Assembly: GCA_046760705.1 (NCBI GenBank)
Contig: JBHIER010000262.1
Coordinates: forward strand, 1 to 5,281
DNA from: JBHIER01 sp046760705 [NCBI: bacterium]
GTDB taxonomy: Bacteria; JBHIER01; G020348925
DNA length: 5,281 nt
Reading direction: 5' to 3'
The translations under genes and the position numbers were made by a program. Each line of letters begins with the position of its first letter. Position 1 is the first letter of the stretch. Shown in pieces: positions 1 through 5,281 of the stretch. The notes beneath the pieces are model-generated. The model saw only the letters and a list, made by a program, of their open reading frames with translations, was not told the DNA's origin and made no database searches.

Positions 1-1113
1 GTCTGTTCCTCTCGCGCGTGGGGCGGGATGGAGATGCAGGTTGTACACGTCTCCTCAGCATTAAAGGAGAGAGGACACAGTATTACTGTTCTGTGTTATC
101 CTGGGAGCCCACTCTTCTCAGCTTCCCACAGGAGAGGTATACCTTGCAAGACAATGAGCCTCGACTCCTATGTTCGTCCCTTCCATATTTTCCGGCTGGC
201 CAGCTATGTCAAAGAATATGGGTTCGACATTTTGCATTGCCACTATAGCAAAGATCTGTGGTCCCTCATTCCGGCTGTCGGACTCGCCGGAAAGGGCAAC
301 GTGATTCTATCCAAAGGAATCGGTCCAGGAAAACGGAAGGCCGATCCACTCCATACGTGGATGTACAAGCGTGTCAAGAGAGTCATTGCCAAATCGGAGT
401 ATCTTCACAGCAGAGTGATTGAGGCGTATCCTGTCGATCCGGGAAGGGTTGTCACCCTTCATAATGGCGTGGACCTCAAATTTTTCAATCCCATCCTTCA
501 CAATGGCGAGAGAGTGAGAAAGGAGTTTTCAGTCGCGCCTGAGGAACGTCTGGTGGGCATGGTGGGACGGATCAGTCCGGCCAAAGGGCACAAAGAGTTT
601 TTACAGGCGGCTTCTCATGTACGCGAAGTGTTGCCCGAGACAAAATTTCTTATCGCTGGCGCTGCCAGCCGGGATGAGGTCTGGTACGAACAGGAGGTAC
701 GCCAATGGGCTGTCGAGGTCGGATTGGATGGGCATGTCATCTTCACAGGTTTCAGGGAAGATGTTCCAGCGATCCTATCGGCACTCGATCTCTTTGTCTT
801 GACCTCTCATATTGAGTCTTTTGGAAATACCCTCGTCGAGGCCATGGCCATGGGAAAGGCCTGCGTTGCCATCGCGGCTGGTGGTGTTCTCGACATAGTC
901 GAGAATGGAGTGAGTGGTCTCCTCGTCCCGGCTCAGGACGTTCAGAGTTTAACGGAAGCCATGGTTTTTTTACTGAATGATGATCAGGGAAGGAACAAAC
1001 TTGGATATGCAGCCAGGAAGCGGATTGAGGAAAAATTCAACCTGAATTATATAGTTGCGCGGCTGGAAGAGATCTACCTTCAAGTTATGGATCGAGAGAA
1101 GCTGGCTGCCTGA
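1..1113 (+). CDS. GT4 family glycosyltransferase, 5' end outside window
   Basis: Partial gene for a GT-B fold, retaining-type family 4 glycosyltransferase that would transfer a sugar from a nucleotide donor to an LPS or polysaccharide precursor on the cytoplasmic side of the membrane. The frame is open to the left edge. Its first codons read VCSSRAWGGMEMQ, the usual GT4 N-terminal strand plus glycine loop, so the ATG at 28 is internal and the true start should lie only a few codons upstream. Numbering from the first codon in the window, visible landmarks are WGG (7-9), an HCH near 79-81, NGVDL from 155, the phosphate-binding GRISPAKGH with R190 and K195, and the EX7E motif ESFGNTLVE (E272-E280) followed by a typical AGG-V-DIVENGVSGLLVP donor-site segment. 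The 370 residues present nearly equal the family's usual length, so little is missing. The next gene follows after 10 nt. The family is clear; the sugar and the linkage are not. Confidence 0.93.
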   Translation, partial: VCSSRAWGGMEMQVVHVSSALKERGHSITVLCYPGSPLFSASHRRGIPCKTMSLDSYVRPFHIFRLASYVKEYGFDILHCHYSKDLWSLIPAVGLAGKGNVILSKGIGPGKRKADPLHTWMYKRVKRVIAKSEYLHSRVIEAYPVDPGRVVTLHNGVDLKFFNPILHNGERVRKEFSVAPEERLVGMVGRISPAKGHKEFLQAASHVREVLPETKFLIAGAASRDEVWYEQEVRQWAVEVGLDGHVIFTGFREDVPAILSALDLFVLTSHIESFGNTLVEAMAMGKACVAIAAGGVLDIVENGVSGLLVPAQDVQSLTEAMVFLLNDDQGRNKLGYAARKRIEEKFNLNYIVARLEEIYLQVMDREKLAA

Positions 1114-1115
1114 AG
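1112..1115 (+). promoter_or_regulatory. Weak Shine-Dalgarno GAAG for the GT2 gene
   Basis: GAAG overlaps the stop codon of the upstream gene. It sits 8 nt before the ATG at 1124 but only 2 nt before the in-frame ATG at 1118, which favours 1124 as the start. The match to the Shine-Dalgarno consensus is short, so translation probably relies in part on ribosomes arriving from the upstream gene. Confidence 0.35.
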
Positions 1116-1123
1116 TAATGGTC

Positions 1124-1894
1124 ATGAGCAAATTGACGGTTTCTATTATCGCCCACAACGAAGCAGATGAGCTCGATGGATGTTTGCAGAGTGTCTGCTG
1201 GGCTGACGAGATCATTGTGGTCGATTGCTCCAGTTCAGATCAAACCTACGACATTGCCTGTAAATATACTGATAAGGTTTACAGAAGAGAGAATCTGGCA
1301 AATTTGAACATTAATAAATCTTTTAGCATTTCCAAGGCGACGATGGATTGGATTCTCTATATCGATCCTGATGAACGCGTATCAGAACCGTTGCGCGAGG
1401 AGATGTGGGCTGCAATCAATTCCAACGCAACCTATGCTGGGTATTGTATTCCGCGAAAGAATTACTATTTTGGCCGATGGCTGAAACGGGGTAGCAAGTA
1501 TCCTGATTTTCAACTCCGTTTATTTAGGAGGGGAAAAGGCCGTTTTCCGTGTGAGCATATTCACGAGCGCCTTGAGGTTGATGGTGATGTTGGATATTTA
1601 CAGTGCGACTTAGAACATTTTCCCTGTCGCACTGTCTCCGAATTGGTTGAAAAATTCAATTTTTACACATCTTGGGAGGCAGACTATCTGTCGAAAAACG
1701 ACATTCCTATAAATGGTATAACTGCAGCCCGTCACCTTTTTTTTCGTCCTTTCAGTAGGATGGTCCGCCGATATTTCCTGAAGGGCGGTTTCTTAGATGG
1801 TCTTGGCGGTTTCCTGGCCTGCGAATTTGACGCCCTGGGAAGCATCGTCAGTTTCGCCAAGTATTGGGAGAGACAAACAAAGAATGGGAAATGA
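1124..1894 (+). CDS. GT2 family glycosyltransferase, WaaE/KdtX-like (LPS core type)
   Basis: Inverting GT-A fold glycosyltransferase of 256 residues, matching the roughly 250-260 residues usual for the WaaE/KdtX group. In enterobacteria that group includes enzymes adding glucose to inner-core heptose. Seen in order: the opening strand TVSIIAHNEAD (5-15), EIIVVD with D34 for nucleotide binding, the metal-binding DPD at 81-83 within YIDPDERV, the group-specific stretch from Y107 to F141 ending in QLRLFRRGKGRF, and H147-E148, matching the family's HE motif near the catalytic centre. Residues 207-249 are basic and hydrophobic (RRYFLKGGFLDG...FAKYWE), as in homologues, and probably contact the membrane. 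The start at 1124 is chosen for Shine-Dalgarno spacing; ATG 1118 would add two residues, and ATG 1055 would overlap the previous gene and precede the first fold strand. The usual VVDSGSTD loop reads VVDCSSSD. The last 11 nt overlap the next gene. Donor and acceptor are unknown. Confidence 0.9.
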   Translation: MSKLTVSIIAHNEADELDGCLQSVCWADEIIVVDCSSSDQTYDIACKYTDKVYRRENLANLNINKSFSISKATMDWILYIDPDERVSEPLREEMWAAINSNATYAGYCIPRKNYYFGRWLKRGSKYPDFQLRLFRRGKGRFPCEHIHERLEVDGDVGYLQCDLEHFPCRTVSELVEKFNFYTSWEADYLSKNDIPINGITAARHLFFRPFSRMVRRYFLKGGFLDGLGGFLACEFDALGSIVSFAKYWERQTKNGK

Positions 1895-2960
1895 GAGTCC
1901 AAAGCGAGTGCTCGTGGTTCGGACCGACCGGATTGGGGATGTGATTCTCACCCTACCTGTTGTGTCGGCATTGAAGGAGAAATTTCCCGAGGCTACGGTG
2001 GATATGCTTCTCAGTCCTGCAACGTGCGAACTCGTCGCAGGTCACCCCCACGTGAATGAGATCGTAATTGATGATGAAAGGGGGGACCACGCCGGACTTC
2101 GTGGCTTTTTCCACCTGGTCCGTCTCCTGCGAAATCGAGAATATGACCTTGCAGTCGTCGTGCATCCAACGTTCAGGTTAGCCCTTCTCCTCCCCATGGC
2201 GGGTATACCAATAAGAATCGGAACAGGGTACAGGTGGTATCAATTTCTGTTCAATAAGAAGTTTTACGAGCACCGCCATGATGCTCTGAGACATGAGGCT
2301 GAATACAACCTTAATTTGTTACGTCCTCTTGGGTTGCAATTTAGTGGTGTCAGGTTCGATCTTCCTGTTCCACCTAAGGCTTTTGAGAGAATAGATGAAA
2401 TGCTTCGGAGCGTCGGCGTGACATCCGAGGACCGGTTAGCCATCCTCCATCCCGGCAGCGGAGGGACGGCCAGAGACTGGCCACTGTACAAGTTCTCTGA
2501 ACTCGGTGAAAGGCTGATGAAAGAATCAGACATCAAGGTTGTCTTAACCGGGAGCAGCGATGAGGTTGATCTCGTTTCGGAAGTGAGCCGCCGCATGAAC
2601 CCACGACCTCTTATGGAAGTGTGCGAGCTGACCCTCAAGGAGTTGGCGGCCCTGATCCAGCGAGCCCACCTCCTTGTGATCAATAGCACCGGTCCGATGC
2701 ACATCGCCGCCGCCGTGGGCACACCAGTGATCGCCTTTTTTCCGCCCATCGTTCCCTGCAGTCCACGTCGTTGGGGACCCTATGGTCCCAATCACGCTGT
2801 CCTCCAACCTAAGGTTCCACCGTGCACCAAGTGTACGGGACAAAGATGCCAATTCTACGATTGCATGGACCTCATCGAGGTCGATGAGGTCTTTAGGGCT
2901 GTAAAGGCTAAACTGAATCAAATGCAAGCAGACACTGTATGTTTAGGATGCTCAGAGTAA
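1884..2960 (+). CDS. GT9 family heptosyltransferase-like protein (WaaF-like)
   Basis: GT-B glycosyltransferase of 358 residues related to ADP-heptose:LPS heptosyltransferases, which add L-glycero-D-manno-heptose to the LPS inner core in the cytoplasm. The N-terminus has VLVVRTDRIGDVILTLP with D19 at the position of the proposed catalytic Asp13 of E. coli WaaC. The C-terminal half has HPGSGG (189-194), ARDWP with R197 before W199, the donor-site motif NSTGPMH (267-273), VGTP, and SPRRWGPYGP as in WaaF. A cysteine cluster CX2CX4CX4C lies at C314, C317, C322 and C327, with two more cysteines (353, 356) at the tail. The start at 1884 overlaps the previous gene by 11 nt and places the first strand correctly; ATG 1797 would add 29 residues encoded inside the upstream gene. 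The nearest purine-rich site, GGAG at 1867-1870, is a long 13 nt away, so coupled translation is likely. Oddity: Ser268 replaces the family Asp in the donor motif. The family is secure; heptose as the sugar is an inference. Confidence 0.92.
   Translation: MGNESPKRVLVVRTDRIGDVILTLPVVSALKEKFPEATVDMLLSPATCELVAGHPHVNEIVIDDERGDHAGLRGFFHLVRLLRNREYDLAVVVHPTFRLALLLPMAGIPIRIGTGYRWYQFLFNKKFYEHRHDALRHEAEYNLNLLRPLGLQFSGVRFDLPVPPKAFERIDEMLRSVGVTSEDRLAILHPGSGGTARDWPLYKFSELGERLMKESDIKVVLTGSSDEVDLVSEVSRRMNPRPLMEVCELTLKELAALIQRAHLLVINSTGPMHIAAAVGTPVIAFFPPIVPCSPRRWGPYGPNHAVLQPKVPPCTKCTGQRCQFYDCMDLIEVDEVFRAVKAKLNQMQADTVCLGCSE
2868..2891. repeat. Perfect 11-bp inverted repeat inside the WaaF-like gene
   Basis: The arms GACCTCATCGA (2868-2878) and TCGATGAGGTC (2881-2891) are perfect reverse complements separated by GG. 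As RNA this would form a 10-bp stem with a four-base AGGU loop. It lies in the coding region for DLIEVDEV, about 70 nt before the stop. Only TCTTTA follows, so it is not a standard intrinsic terminator. Confidence 0.6.
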
Positions 2961-2964
2961 CACA

Positions 2965-2970
2965 GAGGAG
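2965..2970 (+). promoter_or_regulatory. Shine-Dalgarno GAGGAG for the second GT9 gene
   Basis: GAGGAG is the strongest ribosome binding match at a gene start in this window. It lies in the 13-nt gap between the two GT9 genes, only 3 nt from the ATG at 2974, which is shorter than the usual 5-9 nt. It confirms 2974 as the start, and because the genes do not overlap here it gives this gene independent initiation. Confidence 0.7.
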
Positions 2971-2973
2971 ACA

Positions 2974-3924
2974 ATGAACGAACGGTTTCTCATTTTCCGC
3001 AATGGTTCTATCGGAAATACGTTAGTGGCTGTCCCCGCCATAAAGGCGCTTCGGGAAGCCTATCCCGATGCTTTCATAGCCATTGTGAGTGAATTGTTGA
3101 AATACTGTCCCTATGCCGATGAGTTATATGTTTACGAGAAGAAGGGACAGCACAAATCACTCTGGGCGAATTTCAAATTTCTGTGGAGACTACGACGAAA
3201 AAAGTTTACCAAAGCCATACTCTTCAAGCGGTTTTTTAGAAACGGATTTTTATCGTTTTTGGCAGGCATTCCTGAGCGCATCGGCTACGAGACCCATGGG
3301 AAAGCGCCCTTTTTGACCCAAACGATACCGTACGTTGAAGGGAGAAATATCGTTGAACTGAACCTCGATTTGGTTAAGAGTATAGGGATTGAGGCGAAAG
3401 ACAATCGGCTCGAGCTTTGGGCTGGGAAGGATGAGAAACAGAAGGTAGACAATTTTTTAAAGGAGCACGGTGTTTCTGGGAAGGCCATCAAAATAGTTTT
3501 TCATGTCGGTGGAATTACGGCAAAAAATCAAAGTTGGCCTATAAAAAATTATGCTGCTCTGGCGGACAGATTGATGGGCGCTTTTTCAGCCACGGCCATC
3601 CTTTTAGCCCCGGAAGGCGAACACCCCGAGGTTCAGAGAGCAGCGGAGTTGATGGAAAGAGATCCAATTGTTGCCTTGAAATTCTCGGTTCTTGAGACCG
3701 CGGAATTGATCAGACGGTGTCAACTATTTATTGGCAGCGACAGTGGGCCGAGCCACATGGCTGATGCAGTGGGCACACCTGGGGTGATTTTCTACCCGTC
3801 TCGGCCTGACATGCGTAAATGGAAGCCGTTATCTGAAAAGTATGTGGCTTTGATTGTTAATGACTCAATTGAAGAGGGATTCGCCGCTTGCGAGCAAATA
3901 CTTGCCTTAAGATCAAGAGCATGA
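2974..3924 (+). CDS. GT9 family heptosyltransferase-like protein, shorter paralogue with altered N-terminal site
   Basis: GT-B glycosyltransferase of 316 residues, close to the length of E. coli WaaC (about 320). It is a diverged relative of its upstream neighbour without the C-terminal cysteine cluster. Seen in order: FLIFRNGSIGNTLVAVPAIKAL at the N-terminus (described here by its key residues G14-N15), IPERIGYETHGKAPFLT, the central HVGGITAKNQSWP (177-189), and the donor-site motif SDSGPSHMADAVGTP with D256, G258 and H261. Oddity: Asn15 (codon AAT) occupies the place of the proposed catalytic Asp, and Gln186 sits two before Trp188 where Lys or Arg is usual, with the nearest Lys at 184. The reading frame is intact and the donor motif is well kept, so it does not look like a pseudogene. 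It may use another residue, use another donor, or act with its neighbour. The start is fixed by GAGGAG just upstream; the stop overlaps the next start as ATGA. Confidence 0.9.
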   Translation: MNERFLIFRNGSIGNTLVAVPAIKALREAYPDAFIAIVSELLKYCPYADELYVYEKKGQHKSLWANFKFLWRLRRKKFTKAILFKRFFRNGFLSFLAGIPERIGYETHGKAPFLTQTIPYVEGRNIVELNLDLVKSIGIEAKDNRLELWAGKDEKQKVDNFLKEHGVSGKAIKIVFHVGGITAKNQSWPIKNYAALADRLMGAFSATAILLAPEGEHPEVQRAAELMERDPIVALKFSVLETAELIRRCQLFIGSDSGPSHMADAVGTPGVIFYPSRPDMRKWKPLSEKYVALIVNDSIEEGFAACEQILALRSRA

Positions 3925-5189
3925 GAAAACTTTTACTCGTCGCCTTTTTTTTCCCTCCTCTCGGAGGAGGTGTCCAACGTCCGCTGAAGTGGGTCAAATA
4001 TCTGCCGAACTTTGGCTGGCGATCGACTGTTTTGACCACTTATCCCTCACATGTTAAATACGTTAGGGATTTATCGCTGTCGGATGAAATACCCGGGGAT
4101 ACAAAAGTATATCGGGCGTTTTTTCCCAACATAGAGCTTGGTTTGAGGGGATGGCTGGGGAAATGTTTTTTTCGTCCTTTGGAACGAAGATTTTTTGTTC
4201 CGGACAAGGAGGTGGGCTGGATACCCTTCGCCTATCGAAAGGCACTTAAAATTGTCAGACACGAGAGACCGGAGGTCGTTCTCACCACTTCACCGCCGTT
4301 CTCAACCACACTCCTGGGAGAGAGATTGAAAAGAGAGTTTGGCCTTCGGCTGATCTTGGATATGAGAGACGAATGGACAAATAACCCATATCATCTTGAA
4401 GAACGGGAGAGAGATTTGTCGCCGAGACGATTGAGCCGGGAAAAGGAGCTGGAGAGCAGAGCCTTTAGAGGTGCAGATAAGATTTTGTGTGTTTCGGAGA
4501 TTATGGCCCAAAATTTCCAGGAGTTAATCGGAATTCCAGAAGAGAAGTGCGTTGTCATTAGAAATGGATTCGACCCGCAAGATTTCGATGGCTTAGAGAG
4601 AGACAGCAGAGAGAAAGATGGGAAATTGCGTTTTGTTTACAACGGGTCGCTTTCACTCTCTTCGCCAGACACTTTTCTACTTGCTTTGAGCAGAGCGATC
4701 GAGACAAGCATAATTGATCCAGATAAGATTGAGGTGACATTTATAACCGGGTCTTCTACAAAAAGGTTAATTAAGAAATTTGAGACTTTGGTAAACTTGG
4801 GTTGTGTTAAGTTAAAAACTTATCTGCCCCACAAGGAGAGCCTGAGGGAAGTAATGAAGCATGATGTGTTGCTCTTGCTTATCCCAGGACAGAGGGGAAA
4901 CGAATCGATTTACAAAGGCAAGATTTTTGAGTACATTAATTGTAATCGTCCCATTTTGGGATTAGTCCCTTCAGGTGGGGTGGCCGACAAGCTCATTCAA
5001 AAGACTCGAACCGGAACCACCGTTGAGCCGGAGGACATGCCCGGAATGCTGAGAGCGATTTCGAATTTGTACCGGGAATGGCAGACCAATACGCTGACGA
5101 TCGACCCGGATTGGGAAGAGATTATAAAATACGACAGAAAGAGACAAACAGGAAAGTTAGCCGAAGTTCTCGATGAGGTGGCAGGATGA
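3921..5189 (+). CDS. GT4-type glycosyltransferase (FPPLGGGVQR subgroup)
   Basis: GT-B glycosyltransferase of 422 residues, expected to be cytoplasmic or at the inner membrane and to act in surface polysaccharide assembly. The N-terminus carries the subgroup hallmark FFPPLGGGVQRPLKWVKYLP (10-29). Further landmarks are TSPPFST (123-129), LDMRDEW (146-152), CVSEIMAQNF (190-199), the hinge segment VVIRNGFDPQDF (211-222), and the donor-site segment YKGKIFEYINCNRPILGLVP (331-350). In that segment E337 corresponds to the second Glu of the GT4 EX7E motif, while the nearest upstream Glu, E328, is one residue too far for a strict match. The start at 3921 forms ATGA with the previous stop and places the first Rossmann strand at once; the ATG at 3888 would add 11 residues from within the upstream gene. 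There is no strong Shine-Dalgarno site, so coupling is likely. An 8-T tract and a hairpin lie in codons 9-17. It is clearly a different subgroup from the GT4 gene at the left edge. Sugar and linkage are unknown. Confidence 0.9.
   Translation: MRKLLLVAFFFPPLGGGVQRPLKWVKYLPNFGWRSTVLTTYPSHVKYVRDLSLSDEIPGDTKVYRAFFPNIELGLRGWLGKCFFRPLERRFFVPDKEVGWIPFAYRKALKIVRHERPEVVLTTSPPFSTTLLGERLKREFGLRLILDMRDEWTNNPYHLEERERDLSPRRLSREKELESRAFRGADKILCVSEIMAQNFQELIGIPEEKCVVIRNGFDPQDFDGLERDSREKDGKLRFVYNGSLSLSSPDTFLLALSRAIETSIIDPDKIEVTFITGSSTKRLIKKFETLVNLGCVKLKTYLPHKESLREVMKHDVLLLLIPGQRGNESIYKGKIFEYINCNRPILGLVPSGGVADKLIQKTRTGTTVEPEDMPGMLRAISNLYREWQTNTLTIDPDWEEIIKYDRKRQTGKLAEVLDEVAG
3954..3970 (+). other. GC-rich hairpin near the start of the second GT4 gene
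   Basis: CCTCCTC (3954-3960) and GAGGAGG (3964-3970) form a perfect 7-bp stem around a TCG loop, 33 nt downstream of the ATG. It encodes PPLGGG, a conserved glycine loop. The T run (3945-3952) comes before the stem rather than after it, so this is not a terminator on the + strand. The right arm resembles a Shine-Dalgarno site and is masked by the left arm in this fold. Function, if any, is unknown. Confidence 0.45.
5175..5178 (+). promoter_or_regulatory. Shine-Dalgarno GAGG for the gene at the right edge
   Basis: GAGG lies 7 nt before the ATG at 5186, a normal spacing, inside the last codons of the upstream gene. Together with the ATGA overlap it supports 5186 as a real start. Confidence 0.5.
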
Positions 5190-5281
5190 AGGTTTTATAC
5201 ATTGGGTGTCTGTTGTTTGTGAAATCGTTGGCCGAGAAGATGAGAAGAGCGGGCCTGGTCACCCACTACATTGATATTGAA
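5186..5281 (+). CDS. Unidentified gene, 3' end outside window; possible glycosyltransferase
   Basis: The first 32 codons of a gene that runs off the right edge. The peptide begins MKVLYIGCLLF and continues through SLAEKMRRAGLVTHYIDIE. A hydrophobic strand, a helix and a second strand in that order resemble the opening of a Rossmann-like fold, as in the N-terminal domain of many GT-B glycosyltransferases. That would fit the operon, but no diagnostic motif is in view. The typical GT4 glycine loop after the first strand is missing; only one glycine (G7) is seen there. The start overlaps the previous stop as ATGA and has GAGG at good spacing. A Leu-rich start could also suggest a weak membrane-associated segment. 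The family is not assigned. Confidence 0.6.
   Translation, partial: MKVLYIGCLLFVKSLAEKMRRAGLVTHYIDIE

Noticed and set aside
18-248. 76-codon open frame on the + strand at the left edge
   Set aside because: Out of frame with the GT4 gene, whose conserved N-terminus is read across the same bases.
1055-1123. Upstream ATG for the GT2 gene
   Set aside because: Would overlap the previous gene by 59 nt and add residues before the conserved first strand.
1797-1883. Upstream ATG for the first GT9 gene
   Set aside because: Adds 29 residues translated from the GT2 coding region ahead of the first fold strand; 1884 fits the family.
2264-2749. 161-codon open frame on the - strand
   Set aside because: Lies wholly inside the GT9 gene, whose protein has clear family motifs. 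The antisense peptide shows no recognisable domain, and no gene-like context on the - strand was seen.
2771-2791. Inverted repeat TTGGGGACC / GGTCCCAA with a CTAT loop
   Set aside because: Needs a bulged base and encodes the conserved WGPYGPN motif, so protein constraint explains it; no T run follows.
2544-2927. 127-codon open frame on the - strand
   Set aside because: Antisense shadow of the same GT9 gene, overlapping another antisense frame; no motif or plausible context.
2961-2973. Possible internal promoter or terminator between the GT9 genes
   Set aside because: The 13-nt gap is too short and contains only a ribosome binding site.
3888-3920. Upstream ATG for the second GT4 gene
   Set aside because: Adds 11 residues from the preceding gene before the conserved MRKLLLVAFFFPP start; the ATGA overlap at 3921 is the better start.
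1-5281. Mobile element, CRISPR, RNA gene or defence system
   Set aside because: No transposase or integrase motif, terminal repeat, spaced direct repeat or RNA-gene signature seen; every gene that can be assigned is a glycosyltransferase.

Overview
The window is a gene-dense stretch of a cell-envelope glycan locus, most likely lipopolysaccharide (LPS) core or O-chain assembly in a Gram-negative bacterium. It holds four complete genes, one gene cut at the left edge and one cut at the right edge, all on the + strand. The two genes related to ADP-heptose:LPS heptosyltransferases (family GT9) and the WaaE/KdtX-like GT2 gene argue for an outer-membrane organism. Base composition looks close to balanced. 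Nothing in the sequence fixes the taxon; Nitrospirota, Desulfobacterota or a related environmental lineage is a guess.

Layout. Positions 1-1113 are a GT4 glycosyltransferase whose start lies just left of the window. Positions 1124-1894 are a GT2 enzyme of the WaaE/KdtX type. Positions 1884-2960 are a GT9 enzyme with a C-terminal cysteine cluster (WaaF-like). Positions 2974-3924 are a second, shorter GT9 enzyme. Positions 3921-5189 are a second GT4-type enzyme of a different subgroup. Positions 5186-5281 are the first 32 codons of an unidentified gene. Junctions are 10 nt, an 11-nt overlap, 13 nt, a 4-nt ATGA overlap and another 4-nt ATGA overlap. There is no room for an internal promoter or a conventional terminator, so the genes are read as one operon with translational coupling. 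No stretch over 20 bases is non-coding. No RNA gene, mobile element, CRISPR array or origin was seen.

How the genes work together. The inferred picture is sequential transfer of sugars to a lipid-linked or lipid A-linked acceptor at the cytoplasmic face of the inner membrane. Heptose-type donors would be used by the GT9 pair, and hexose-type nucleotide sugars by the GT2 and GT4 enzymes. Donor and acceptor specificities cannot be read from the sequence.

The window is mostly an ordinary LPS glycosyltransferase operon, and I did not find a convincing new system. The point most worth a second look is the adjacent GT9 pair. The second member has Asn where the family has its N-terminal putative catalytic Asp, and Gln where the Lys/Arg before the Trp-Pro motif is expected. 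The first member keeps Asp and Arg there but has Ser in place of the Asp of the C-terminal donor-site motif. Lesser points are a perfect 11-bp inverted repeat near the end of the first GT9 gene, a strong hairpin just after the start of the second GT4 gene, and 8-base T tracts inside two of the glycosyltransferase genes.
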